From Pontibacillus yanchengensis Y32 (lineage in GTDB: Bacteria; Bacillota; Bacilli; Bacillales; BH030062): DNA of 52,253 nucleotides. Positions within the stretch are counted from its first letter, which is position 1; the number at the start of each line of letters is the position of its first letter. Location: the NCBI RefSeq assembly GCF_000770635.1, contig NZ_AVBF01000027.1, forward strand, positions 1 through 52,253, given 5' to 3'. Position numbers and translations under genes: made by a program. Positions 25,220 to 33,977 of the stretch are shown here, one piece after another. The notes under the pieces are model-generated. The model was not told the DNA's origin, did no database searches, and saw only the letters and a program-made list of their open reading frames with translations.

Positions 25220-26845
25220 ATGAAAACCAAAATTATTGATTGGCCCACGTTTATAGGGGCATTCTTCTTACTGTTAGCTGTAACAGTCCCACTTATCCTT
25301 TTCCCTGAACAAGGACAAGAAGTCGTTTTGGCTGCGAAAGATTACATGACAAAGAACTTTGGTGTACTCTTTATGCTAATGGGAATTGGAGTCTTCTTAT
25401 TCCTCATATATGTCGCGTTTAGTAAAAATGGTCACGTAAAATTAGGTGACAAGGATGAAAAACAAGAATTTGGCACATTCTCCTGGGCAGCGATGCTTTT
25501 CTGTGCAGGTATTGGATCTAGTATTCTTTACTGGGGTACAATCGAATGGGCCTACTACTATCAATCTCCTCCATTCGGTATGGAAGGTGGCACAAAAGAA
25601 GCGATTCAATGGGCAAGTGCCTATGGCATTTTCCACTGGGGACCAATCGCTTGGGCTATTTACACCTTACCAGCACTACCAATAGCTTATTTCTACTATG
25701 TTCGTAAAAAACCTGTACTTAAAATCAGTGAAGCTTGCCGCCCTCTAATTGGCAAACGCGCTGACGGTCCTATTGGAACGATTATTGACGTATTATTTAT
25801 GTTCGGATTAATGGGAGGAGCTGGAACTACTCTAGCCCTTGGTACTCCTATGATTGCACAAGGTATTTCAAGTCTTACTGGCGTCGAAGTAACGATAGGC
25901 TTAAAAACAGTTATTTTAGTTGTCTGTACGGTTATTTTTGCCGTTAGTGCATACACTGGATTGAAAAAAGGAATCAAGGTACTGAGTGATATAAACTTAT
26001 GGTTAGCCTTTTTCCTTCTTGGGTTCATCTTTATTTTCGGACCTACTCGTTTCATTGCAGAAACAACAACGAATAGTTTAGGTCTACTATTAGATAACTT
26101 CTTCCACATGAGTACGTGGACAGAACCATTTGGTAATTTAGGTCAATTCGAAGAAACACTTTTCCCTGAATCATGGACGATTTTCTATTGGGCATGGTGG
26201 CTTGTTTATGCACCATTCGTTGGTCTATTTATCGCTCGTATTTCTCGCGGTCGTACGATTCGTCAAATGATTCTAGGAACGATTATCTACGGAACACTAG
26301 GAAGTATCCTATTCTTCGGTATCGTAGGTAACTTCGGAATGTATATGCAGATGACTGGGGAATTTGATGTTATCGGTGTACTAAATAATCAAGGAGCACC
26401 CGCCGCCATTATTAGTGTAATGGATCAACTTCCATTAGCACCACTAATGATTGGGATTTTCACCGTGCTCGCGATTATATTCTTAGCGACAACATTTGAT
26501 TCAAGTTCATATATCCTTGCTTCGGTTGTACAGAAGCAAGTTGAAGAAGAACCACTTCGTTGGAACCGTTTATTCTGGGCATTTGCACTATGCTTATTAC
26601 CATTAACACTCATGTATCTTGGTGGACTAGGTACACTGCAAACAGCCAGTATCGTAGGTGGTTTCCCGCTTATTATCATTATGATTATGCTCGCATGGTC
26701 CTTTATGAAAGCATCCAATGCTGACATTAAAGCATCAGAAGGATACGAGCCGAAGACCATTAACTTAGACTCTGAAAAAATACACAAACGTCTAAAACGT
26801 AAAAAGAAAGACGACGAAAACGATAAAGACTCAAGAGTAGGTTAA
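25220..26845 (+). CDS. BCCT-family transporter (betaine/carnitine/choline type)
   Basis: 541 residues, 12 expected helices, with the family core in GIGSSILYWGTIEWAYYY near residue 105 and the Trp-rich signature WTIFYWAWWLVYAPFVGLFI near residue 335. The C-terminal tail (KIHKRLKRKKKDDENDKDSR) is highly charged, as in osmosensing carriers. The usual glycine betaine carriers have WG..EP at the first motif; here it is WGTIEW, a variant subgroup, so the substrate is uncertain (betaine, choline, carnitine or other). AAAGGACG precedes the ATG; the in-frame ATG 12 codons upstream overlaps the -10 box. The setting fits compatible-solute uptake. Confidence 0.9.
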   Translation: MKTKIIDWPTFIGAFFLLLAVTVPLILFPEQGQEVVLAAKDYMTKNFGVLFMLMGIGVFLFLIYVAFSKNGHVKLGDKDEKQEFGTFSWAAMLFCAGIGSSILYWGTIEWAYYYQSPPFGMEGGTKEAIQWASAYGIFHWGPIAWAIYTLPALPIAYFYYVRKKPVLKISEACRPLIGKRADGPIGTIIDVLFMFGLMGGAGTTLALGTPMIAQGISSLTGVEVTIGLKTVILVVCTVIFAVSAYTGLKKGIKVLSDINLWLAFFLLGFIFIFGPTRFIAETTTNSLGLLLDNFFHMSTWTEPFGNLGQFEETLFPESWTIFYWAWWLVYAPFVGLFIARISRGRTIRQMILGTIIYGTLGSILFFGIVGNFGMYMQMTGEFDVIGVLNNQGAPAAIISVMDQLPLAPLMIGIFTVLAIIFLATTFDSSSYILASVVQKQVEEEPLRWNRLFWAFALCLLPLTLMYLGGLGTLQTASIVGGFPLIIIMIMLAWSFMKASNADIKASEGYEPKTINLDSEKIHKRLKRKKKDDENDKDSRVG

Positions 26846-26850
26846 ATAAT

Positions 26851-27055
26851 AGAACAAAAGCGCAAGCGCCCGGTTAGCGACGTATATGCTGGACTGAGCC
26901 GTAGGAGATAAAGGCAACACGAAGAACGTAGTGATTCGATGTTAACTTATCGTACGGAGGCGAGGGAAGCATACTAGTCGCTGGGCGCTGGAGCTGGACG
27001 TGGCCACTTCACTTTTTTAGTTATACACAAGCGTTGAATTTTATATTATTTCCTA
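26851..27055 (+). repeat. R1 interspersed repeat, standard copy
   Basis: GCGCAAGCGCCCGGTTAGCG at the left and AGTCGCTGGGCGCTGGAGCT at the right, with the tail TTATACACAAGCG. It begins six bases after the BCCT stop codon. Confidence 0.9.
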
Positions 27056-27061
27056 TATGAC

Positions 27062-27099
27062 AAAAGAGGCACGCTCCTTCATTGGAGTGTGCCTTTTTT
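27062..27099. terminator. Bidirectional terminator between convergent genes
   Basis: GGCACGCTCC and GGAGTGTGCC (one G-T pair) flanked by AAAAGA on the left and TTTTTT on the right, so it can stop transcription from both sides. Confidence 0.85.
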
Positions 27100-27144
27100 A
27101 GTTATATCTTCAAAGTTAGTATATTTTCTAGCGCTTCCGCATTG

Positions 27145-28212
27145 TTAGTCAAGCTGTGTCGTATTGATTTCTTCAATCACCCAAACCGTATTTCGTGTGG
27201 ATAATACGAACTCAACCTGAATATGCCCTCTTAATTGGTTATCGATTTCTTGTGTAATTTTGTACATTCCGTTAGCTGTTTCTGAAAATTGATATGGGTT
27301 GTTCTCATTTAAATATAGGGGGCCGCCTTTAGCTTCCACATATACATTTCCATTTTCAACTCTGAAATAGGTGTCAACTAATGAAGCTGCGATATCCGGT
27401 GCTACAAAGTGTTCAAAGTGAGTCTGTAGACCTTCTTTGGTGGTGTACTCTTGTTGGATTCCTTCATCATTTGTATAGTTTACTACCTTCTTGAAGGCTG
27501 TTTCGTACTCTTCCAGAACTCTTGTAGCTTGAGCTTTGTTTAACGTCTTACTTTCTATATTGCTCTCATTATTATCAGGGGAAGTATTTTCATTTTCTCC
27601 ACTGATTTCTTCCTGCTCTACTTGCTCAACAATCCATATTCCATCTTGTTTAACTAGTGTAAATATATTTCGTACATTCGTTGGACCCATCTGTTGGTTA
27701 TATCTTTCTTGAATTACTTGATATTGTTGATTACTTACTTTTTCAAAAGAGAAAGCTTCATCCTCAAGTAAAAATGTAGGTCCTCCCATTGCTTTAACAT
27801 ATAACCCATCATCTTCTACTCTAAAATAGGTATTCACAAATGAATTTGCACGATCTGTGGACATAAAGTGCTCAAAATGTTCTTGTAATTCTTGTTTGGT
27901 ACTATATTCATTTAGTTTTTGCTGATCGTTCGTATTATTTATTACCATTTTAAACGCTTTCTCATAATCTTCTAATATAACTTGTGCTCTTCCTTTGTCT
28001 AATGTCGCAGCATCTGCTTCTGCATTACTTTCAGAATCATTAGCAGAGCTTCCTGTATTTGATTCCTCTTTGGTGTCTTCATTCATTTTATCTTCATTTT
28101 GAGTTTGTGAATTAACAGAATCAGTTGTTCCTTCGGTATCTTGGGAGGAGTCAACTCCACAACCTGTGAAAAATAAGATTGCTGAAAAAGAAATGGCCAG
28201 CAAATTATTCAT
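27145..28212 (-). CDS. Lipoprotein with two tandem homologous domains, unknown function
   Basis: 355 residues from the ATG that follows GAAGGAG. The signal peptide LLAISFSAILFFTGC ends at lipobox FTGC. An acidic Ser/Asn/Glu-rich linker of about 45 residues follows. Two homologous domains of about 125 residues come next: each starts L-x-K-x-(R/Q)A-x-x-(I/V)LE-x-YE and contains an EHF segment (ELQEHFEHFMSTDRANSF; GLQTHFEHFVAPDIAASL), then V-x-TYFRVE and a GGP motif, and ends with a W-x-(V/I)E strand. The size and pattern resemble NTF2-like extracellular domains, but I do not recognise the family. It is convergent with the BCCT gene. Confidence 0.85.
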   Translation of the reverse strand: MNNLLAISFSAILFFTGCGVDSSQDTEGTTDSVNSQTQNEDKMNEDTKEESNTGSSANDSESNAEADAATLDKGRAQVILEDYEKAFKMVINNTNDQQKLNEYSTKQELQEHFEHFMSTDRANSFVNTYFRVEDDGLYVKAMGGPTFLLEDEAFSFEKVSNQQYQVIQERYNQQMGPTNVRNIFTLVKQDGIWIVEQVEQEEISGENENTSPDNNESNIESKTLNKAQATRVLEEYETAFKKVVNYTNDEGIQQEYTTKEGLQTHFEHFVAPDIAASLVDTYFRVENGNVYVEAKGGPLYLNENNPYQFSETANGMYKITQEIDNQLRGHIQVEFVLSTRNTVWVIEEINTTQLD

Positions 28213-28272
28213 ATTATACACTCCTTCTTCTCTCATTTTTATATGATTCAACCCAATCAGATCTGATATATT

Positions 28273-28290
28273 AAAATGATCATTTTAACC
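28273..28290. promoter_or_regulatory. Perfect 18 bp palindrome in a divergent intergenic region
   Basis: TTAAAATGATCATTTTAA is fully palindromic. It lies between the divergent lipoprotein and RsbR-like genes and could be an operator. No regulator is assigned. Confidence 0.4.
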
Positions 28291-28438
28291 CCTTTGACGT
28301 AAAGAGGTATGGTTCCGTTTCATTATTTCCACACCTTTTACTTAAAATTCTAGTAGTATATCTTTATTGTTATTGCTTCCCAATACGCCCTTGGTCATTT
28401 ATTATAGGAAATAAGAGAAATTGAAGGTGGTGCAGAGA

Positions 28439-29299
28439 ATGTCTAAGGCACAGGAATTATATGAATATTTACAAAACAACGCTAACGAAATCACACAAGA
28501 ATGGTTAGATGGAAGACATAAAGGAACGAAATCGATCTACTCTGCTGATGCAGGTGAAGAGACAGAAAAACAACTACGCGAACATAATCAAAAACTATTG
28601 GATGCCATGAGTAAAGTTTTTATTTCTGAAAAATCCTACCCAGAGCAAGAACTGAAAGAATGGGCAGAGGAAGTATCAGAACGAAGGGTATCAGAGCAAG
28701 TCCCTATTCATGAAACATTAGGAGAATTCCGCCGTTTCAGAGGGATATTATGGGATAAGATTAAACAATTTATTTCCAATGACAATGTAGACTTAGATAC
28801 GAGTTTACGCTGGGGTGAATTACTCAATGACGCTCACGATTATGTTGTGCTTCAATTCGTTGAACATTATGACAGAACGAACACAACACAAATGCATGCC
28901 CAGCAGCAACTAATTAATGAGCTAAGTGCTCCTGTAATACCAATTACAGATAAAGAAGCGATTTTACCGTTAATTGGGGATTTGGATTCGACTAGAACCT
29001 CTCACATTCAAAAGAGTACATTAGAACAATGTAGTAGACATCCATATGAGACCCTTTACTTGGACATGTCTGGCGTACAGACAATCGACACAATCGTTGC
29101 CCATCACGTCTTTCAACTGATTCAATCCCTAGACTTATTAGGTGTTAAATCTGTCATCTGTGGCATGAATCCAAAGGTTGCTCAGGTTGCAATTCAATTA
29201 GGAATTGACTTTTCAAATATTACCATTAAAAGCACGCTATCTCATGCTCTTGATGCGATTAATTTTCATGAAGGTGAGAACACGAACCTTACTAGTTAA
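28439..29299 (+). CDS. RsbR-family stressosome protein (RsbR N-terminal domain plus STAS)
   Basis: 286 residues. The N-terminal 150 or so are helical and resemble the RsbR globin-like sensor half (HETLGEFRRFRGILWDKI). The C-terminal STAS domain starts near residue 160 (NELSAPVIPITDKEAILPLI) and includes LYLDMSGVQTIDTIVAHH, where the Thr of DTIVA matches the first RsbT phosphorylation site of RsbR. The second site (LTGI in RsbRA) reads ICGM here, so that Thr seems absent. Stressosome proteins sense stress and release RsbT to activate sigma-B. No rsbS or rsbT neighbour is present, as for the RsbRB-D paralogues. GAAGGTGG precedes the ATG. Confidence 0.9.
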   Translation: MSKAQELYEYLQNNANEITQEWLDGRHKGTKSIYSADAGEETEKQLREHNQKLLDAMSKVFISEKSYPEQELKEWAEEVSERRVSEQVPIHETLGEFRRFRGILWDKIKQFISNDNVDLDTSLRWGELLNDAHDYVVLQFVEHYDRTNTTQMHAQQQLINELSAPVIPITDKEAILPLIGDLDSTRTSHIQKSTLEQCSRHPYETLYLDMSGVQTIDTIVAHHVFQLIQSLDLLGVKSVICGMNPKVAQVAIQLGIDFSNITIKSTLSHALDAINFHEGENTNLTS

Positions 29300-29315
29300 A
29301 GCCCAACATTATTTA

Positions 29316-29354
29316 AAAGCCCTTGGATTAAAGAAAAATCCAAGGGCTTTTTCT
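29316..29354 (+). terminator. Terminator of the RsbR-like gene
   Basis: AAAGCCCTTGGATT and AATCCAAGGGCTTT form a 14 bp perfect stem followed by TTCTTTC. Confidence 0.9.
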
Positions 29355-29417
29355 TTCTGTTTAACACAGCTGCTGTTAGGGAAATTATGGAAAGAGCAAC
29401 AAAGAAGGAGGAAAACA

Positions 29418-29927
29418 ATGGGAGATTATATGCCAGCAAACTATGTAACCTATTATTTCCATGATGATGGAACCATTCCAAACAATGCTCAGTTACCACT
29501 TGTGTTGTACCCAAGTGTTTTGAATAATGAACAAGATTCTATGGATAATCGTTTTTTAAAAGAAGGTTGGGGAGATACATGGATAGGTGGTGTTTTTGAT
29601 TACCATCATTTCCATAGTACCGCTCATGAAGTGTTAGGTGTACTAAGTGGTGCTGCGACCATTCAATTCGGTGGAAAAAAAGGAGAATCGCTACATGTTA
29701 ATACAGGTGATGTGGTCATCATTCCTGCAGGCGTAGGTCACAAGTGTTTAGATGCTACTAAGGATTTCAGGGTTGTTGGAGCTTATCCAGAAGGGCAGAA
29801 AAATGACCTCCGTGTAGGTAAAGCTTCAGAACGTTCTAAAGTATTAAATAATATAGGACATGTGTCCCTACCGAAAACCGATCCCGTATTCGGTAAACAA
29901 GGAGCATTACTTACGCTTTGGCATTAA
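29418..29927 (+). CDS. Cupin-domain protein, YjlB-like
   Basis: 169 residues, single cupin barrel. The metal-site motif is seen in FHSTAHEVLGVLSG (two His and a Glu), with the second cupin motif in TGDVVIIPAGVGHK. The N-terminal MPANYVTYYFHDDGTIPNNA and LPLVLYPS regions match the YjlB group of Firmicutes. The enzymatic activity of this group is unknown. AAGAAGGAGGAAAACA gives the start; longer upstream reading would run into the preceding terminator. It is monocistronic. Confidence 0.88.
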   Translation: MGDYMPANYVTYYFHDDGTIPNNAQLPLVLYPSVLNNEQDSMDNRFLKEGWGDTWIGGVFDYHHFHSTAHEVLGVLSGAATIQFGGKKGESLHVNTGDVVIIPAGVGHKCLDATKDFRVVGAYPEGQKNDLRVGKASERSKVLNNIGHVSLPKTDPVFGKQGALLTLWH

Positions 29928-30058
29928 AAAGAGTTCAGGATACCTTCCTTTCGATTAAGCTAAATTTGATTATAGTGAATGTCACCCCAAACATACTTTT
30001 CCTAAAGGTTGCTTATCATGCCTAAATTAATATCGCTATAAAAAATCATCTAAATCAA

Positions 30059-30093
30059 AGAATCCTAGCATGGAAGTTCGCTAGGATTTCTTA
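30059..30093. terminator. Hairpin between convergent cupin and hydrolase genes
   Basis: AATCCTAGC and GCTAGGATT form a 9 bp stem with TTCTT on the right and TTTG on the left (minus strand). It is probably shared by both convergent genes. Confidence 0.6.
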
Positions 30094-30096
30094 ATG

Positions 30097-30756
30097 CTAC
30101 GTCTTCAAAAATTCTTCAATATGCTGGATTAATTGCTGAATTCCTTGAATGGAGCCCACGGTATCTCTGGGTACATTACCAGCATGATTCGCTCCAGCCA
30201 TAAGGTAGGTGGTGATATGATCGCGAGCCTCTAGCTCTCTCCATGGATTTTCCAGGTAATGCGGATCTTCTTCCCCAATAAATACTAGACTTTTCTGAGG
30301 AATTTGCAACAACGTATCCCTTACCTTGTCTTCATTCAATAATGGGGTGAGCCAAATCGCCTTTGCTTCCGCGAATTCTTGTCTTAAAGTAAGCTCTTGT
30401 ACCATCGCTCTTGTGCCTAAAGACTTCCCAACTAATACATAATCATTATAAGAAGAATCCTGGAGAGCATCTTTAATACAACTGTCTACATCTGCATAAA
30501 GCCACTCGTCTCGTTCTTCTTGATTTAATTCTTTAAAGGAATCTTTTTGATCATAATGATAGTTTACTTGTAAGACATCATATCCATAATCCACTAACAC
30601 GGACGTTACATAATACAGTAAAGGCATTTCACTCGAATAACCTAAACCAGGAAGCATAATGGCTAATCGATCAGCACCCTCATCATGTTGAATGATGCGT
30701 GAGGATACAGGCTGTTCCTGGTACCCTCCTACTTCTTTCTCGCTGATAGAGTACAT
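30097..30756 (-). CDS. Alpha/beta-hydrolase family protein
   Basis: 219 residues, soluble. The nucleophile elbow is GKSLGT near residue 110, the oxyanion strand is LAIMLPGLGYSSE, an acid is likely in LVFIGEEDPHY, and the catalytic His is in GANHAGN near residue 190. This is the small dienelactone-hydrolase-like or serine-esterase group; the substrate cannot be told. AGAAGGAGGGG precedes the ATG. It is read in the same direction as the methyltransferase gene 84 bp upstream, so it may be the third gene of that unit. Confidence 0.85.
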   Translation of the reverse strand: MYSISEKEVGGYQEQPVSSRIIQHDEGADRLAIMLPGLGYSSEMPLLYYVTSVLVDYGYDVLQVNYHYDQKDSFKELNQEERDEWLYADVDSCIKDALQDSSYNDYVLVGKSLGTRAMVQELTLRQEFAEAKAIWLTPLLNEDKVRDTLLQIPQKSLVFIGEEDPHYLENPWRELEARDHITTYLMAGANHAGNVPRDTVGSIQGIQQLIQHIEEFLKT

Positions 30757-30840
30757 ACTTCCCCTCCTTCTACATTATTTGGTGTCTGTAATACGTCTTT
30801 CCCAAATAATGGAGGAGCAAATCTCTCATTAACTATTTTC

Positions 30841-31860
30841 CTACTTTTTTGGTTCAGGAATATACACAGGTTTTGGACTAAGCCAAAACGAGTACCATCC
30901 ACCTTCTTTTACAATAGGGTTATACTCGGAGAGCTTCAAACCAGCTTCATCTGCCATGTGAGAGATATCTAGTTGATTTGGAAGAGAATATAAATTGGAA
31001 TGTGCTGCAAAGAAACTATTAAATGCCGCCGAGAATGCCTGTCCTTCCTCAGCTCCATTAATTGGCGTAATAACAGAAATGATTCCGTTTTGTTCAAGCC
31101 AATGAGATAAATTTTCTAATAGCTTCCCTCTCTCATTTGGATCAAGATAGTGAAAAATATTGTGGAGAAGAATTAAATCTGCTTTGTCTTCATCAGGCTT
31201 CCAATTTGATGCGTCTCCCACAATATAAGTGATATTATCGTAGTCCTTTGATGCTTCACGAGCGTGCTCGATAACATTTGCGTTCACATCTACTCCAATC
31301 ATTTGGATATCGGGAAACACTTCTGCTAGTTTCCTTAAATAACCTCCATACCCACAGCCAAGATCGATCATTCTTGTAATGTTACGTTCTCGAATTGTCT
31401 TTTTGATACGACGAATGGAAAATTGCTCTAATAATGTAGAAGTCTCCGCAACTACATTCCCATACTTTTCATGATTAAAATAAGCTCGGTCATTCGATTT
31501 CATAAAAGCAGGATACGATAAGAGCGTTGGAATATGTAGTTCCATCATTTCTTTTAATAGGGCACCAATCCCATCCCCCTCAACTTCTTCTAAAAATTCT
31601 CCACAATTCTTTTTAGAAGTACGATACCTTTCACCTGTACGTTTGCGTAAGTGGTTAATGGAGGCACCTACCTCTACCCAGCATTGTAATAACTCCTCAC
31701 TTAAACCCTTGTTAACTGCCACCTCTTGTACTGTTACGGGGCGCTTAAAAGCCTTGAATAAATCAAGTTCATTCCCCACATACGCATGCCAAGTATGTAA
31801 GAACGACTCATTTCGTTTCATCCAATTCCTTGCTTTCCATGCCTTTTGCCAATCTTTCAT
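30841..31860 (-). CDS. SAM-dependent methyltransferase, class I (O-methyltransferase-like)
   Basis: 339 residues from the ATG that overlaps the stop of the FAD monooxygenase gene (ATGA). AAAGGAG sits six bases before it. The N-terminal 110 residues form a helical, winged-helix-like domain (FKAFKRPVTVQEVAVNKGLS) as in small-molecule O-methyltransferases. The SAM-binding fold follows: MIDLGCGYGGYLRKLAE near residue 175 (motif I), IGVDVNANVIEHARE, and DLILLHNIFHYLDP (motif III/IV). Coupling to a monooxygenase suggests hydroxylation followed by methylation of an aromatic or isoprenoid-like molecule, but the substrate is unknown. Confidence 0.85.
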   Translation of the reverse strand: MKDWQKAWKARNWMKRNESFLHTWHAYVGNELDLFKAFKRPVTVQEVAVNKGLSEELLQCWVEVGASINHLRKRTGERYRTSKKNCGEFLEEVEGDGIGALLKEMMELHIPTLLSYPAFMKSNDRAYFNHEKYGNVVAETSTLLEQFSIRRIKKTIRERNITRMIDLGCGYGGYLRKLAEVFPDIQMIGVDVNANVIEHAREASKDYDNITYIVGDASNWKPDEDKADLILLHNIFHYLDPNERGKLLENLSHWLEQNGIISVITPINGAEEGQAFSAAFNSFFAAHSNLYSLPNQLDISHMADEAGLKLSEYNPIVKEGGWYSFWLSPKPVYIPEPKK

Positions 31861-33188
31861 TCTATCTCTCCTTTCTCCCAAGGATAATCCTCTGTTCGTT
31901 CAAAAAAATACGATAGCTGCTCTTCCTCATTAATGGCTTTGTTTCGCTTTGGAAGAATACCTATTTGAATGGCTCGGTCTAGAATCGTATTATCCCACCG
32001 ACCTAATCCTGATATATTTAACATTTGTTTAACATGCAAAACAGGGTCCTTTTCCATTTGTACAATGCTTTTCATTCGAACTTGTCTCCACCAACGATAA
32101 GGAAAAGAGTAGGCCAAAGCCGATAAATGGCTTAGCTCTAATAAAAACTGCGCTCGTGGTCGTCGAACTTTTTCATACCACTGCAGATGACTCATGTCCC
32201 ATGTTGGCTGCTGCTTCATCCAGACAATGAGTTGGCCTAATACGTCTGCATCCTGGATGGCCAAGTTCATTCCTTCTCCTGCCATAGGGTGCACAGCATG
32301 AGCAGCATCTCCAATCAAAGCTATGTTATCGGACACATAGTGATCCACATGATACATGGTAGGAATCATCAATTGAATGTCTTTCCATGATTGTAGTTGG
32401 GTCACATAGTCTCCTAACTCGGGACATAATTCCTTATATGCTTGATGGATATATTCGATACCTTCTTGCTTTAATGCTTTGTAGGCACCTGCTTTAATCA
32501 AAAACACGGTTCTAATTTTTTCATTTGGTAATGGAAATAGTCCAAGAAAACGGTGATTAGTCGTAACTATTTTTCCTTTTTGAAATTCTGGAGGTCTTGG
32601 AATGGTTACCGTTAAAAAATGATGATTATAGGTTTTACTTTCTGAATGAACCCCCATCGCATTACGAGTAGGAGAATTTCTTCCTTCTGCTCCTACATAG
32701 ATATGAGCGGACATTTTCTCGTACGTCTTATCATACGTATATTTAATTTGAGCAACTCCCTCTTCAAAGCCTACGAAGCGAGCTGGTTGAATATAGGTAA
32801 AGTGGTCGCTATATTCTCTTGCCTTATCTAGCATAATTTTCTTCAATTTTTCATGGGGAATCATGAGAGCATAATTATAGGGAGAGAATAGTAAACTATA
32901 ATCCATCTTGGAGTTACCTATATGAATTGGTTCATCATTTTCTCTTCTTTCCAGTTCATTAAATTCAATAGCGTCAAACGTATGGCCATGTTTCAAGATT
33001 TCATCTAGCAATCCTAGCGCATCTAATAATTGGAGGGTTTTGGGTTGGAGTAATTCACCTTTATAGGATGGGGACTCAGCCTTCAACTGCTCGACTACAG
33101 CAACATCTACTCCGTTACTTGCCAGCTTCACTGCAAGAGCTAATCCCCCAACTCCACCACCATGAACTAAAACATCTGTATCCTTCAT
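31857..33188 (-). CDS. FAD-dependent monooxygenase (PHBH/UbiH-like)
   Basis: 443 residues. FAD motif GGGVGGLALAVKLASNG is near residue 8, VGAEGRNSPTRNAMG (DG-like motif) near residue 165, and IALIGDAAHAVHPMAGEGMN near residue 290, the hallmark of group A flavin hydroxylases. The start is the ATG following GGGGGAGAGG; a longer upstream reading would pass through an R1 fragment and lacks a ribosome site. Translationally coupled to the methyltransferase. Group A enzymes hydroxylate aromatic or polyene substrates using NAD(P)H and oxygen. No polyketide synthase or prenyltransferase lies in the window, so the substrate must come from elsewhere. Confidence 0.9.
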   Translation of the reverse strand: MKDTDVLVHGGGVGGLALAVKLASNGVDVAVVEQLKAESPSYKGELLQPKTLQLLDALGLLDEILKHGHTFDAIEFNELERRENDEPIHIGNSKMDYSLLFSPYNYALMIPHEKLKKIMLDKAREYSDHFTYIQPARFVGFEEGVAQIKYTYDKTYEKMSAHIYVGAEGRNSPTRNAMGVHSESKTYNHHFLTVTIPRPPEFQKGKIVTTNHRFLGLFPLPNEKIRTVFLIKAGAYKALKQEGIEYIHQAYKELCPELGDYVTQLQSWKDIQLMIPTMYHVDHYVSDNIALIGDAAHAVHPMAGEGMNLAIQDADVLGQLIVWMKQQPTWDMSHLQWYEKVRRPRAQFLLELSHLSALAYSFPYRWWRQVRMKSIVQMEKDPVLHVKQMLNISGLGRWDNTILDRAIQIGILPKRNKAINEEEQLSYFFERTEDYPWEKGEIE

Positions 33189-33312
33189 CCTCTCCCCCTT
33201 CCCGAACTGATGTATGATTACTAAATTCCACCATATATATGAGACGAAACGTTTGGATGCTTTATCCATAATTGTATTCCAATCCAGTAGATCATTTGGT
33301 ACAATGACGTAA

Positions 33313-33400
33313 TAGAAAAGCGCCTGCCAAAAGACGTCGGCTGGTTCAATGTTGATCGTACAGAGGTGAGGCACGCTCACTAGTCGCTGGGCGCTGGAGG
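33313..33400 (+). repeat. R1 repeat, internally deleted
   Basis: GAAAAGCGCCTGCCAAAAGA at the left, TTCAATGTTGATCGTACAGA in the middle and TAGTCGCTGGGCGCTGGAGG at the right. It lies just upstream of the GNAT gene's ribosome site. Confidence 0.8.
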
Positions 33401-33425
33401 TAATAATATAAAGGAGGGTATAATC

Positions 33426-33977
33426 ATGTTTACCTATCAAGTCGATGAATCTACTTATCTAAAATTGTTAGAAATAAGAGACACTCAACCTATGTTCAAT
33501 ATAGTAAATCAAAATCGTTCCCACTTAAGGCAATGGATGCCCTGGATTGATTCCACCAAAAAAGTACAAGACACGGAAGCCTTTATTAAAAGTACGTTAG
33601 ACAAATTCTCGAATAGTAACGGCTTCGACGCAGCCATATGGCATAAAGGGGAAGTCGCTGGCGTTGTAGGTTTGCATTACATAAATCAAACCCATGGTTT
33701 AACTAGTATTGGGTATTGGTTGGGAAAGGATTTTGAAGGAAAAGGCTTGATGACTAAATCCGTTTCCAGCGTGATTGATTATGCCTTCCATACGCTCAAA
33801 CTAAACCGTATTGAAATTCGTTGCGCTACAGAAAACAAAAGAAGCCAAGCTATCCCTGAACGACTAGGCTTTTCAAAAGAAGGTGTCATCCGGGACGCAG
33901 AATATCTTTACGACCATTATGTAGACCATATTGTGTATGGACTTTTGAGAAGAGAATGGGAGGAAATGAAAGCGTGA
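33426..33977 (+). CDS. GNAT acetyltransferase, RimJ/RimL (YdaF) type
   Basis: 183 residues. The acetyl-CoA site is in SIGYWLGKDFEGKGLMTKS near residue 100. The later NRIEIRCATENKRSQAIPER and LGFSKEGVIRDAEYLYD, then YGLLRREW, match RimL/YdaF N-acetyltransferases. AAAGGAGGGTATAATC precedes the ATG. The substrate (ribosomal-protein N-terminus, small amine or other) is not known. Its last codons are followed, in the same frame, by remains of a glutaredoxin gene. Confidence 0.9.
   Translation: MFTYQVDESTYLKLLEIRDTQPMFNIVNQNRSHLRQWMPWIDSTKKVQDTEAFIKSTLDKFSNSNGFDAAIWHKGEVAGVVGLHYINQTHGLTSIGYWLGKDFEGKGLMTKSVSSVIDYAFHTLKLNRIEIRCATENKRSQAIPERLGFSKEGVIRDAEYLYDHYVDHIVYGLLRREWEEMKA

Noticed and set aside
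32860-33440. Longer N-terminus for the FAD monooxygenase
   Set aside because: The extension would cross an R1 fragment and place sequence before the FAD-binding motif, which is normally at the very N-terminus. The internal ATG has a ribosome site.
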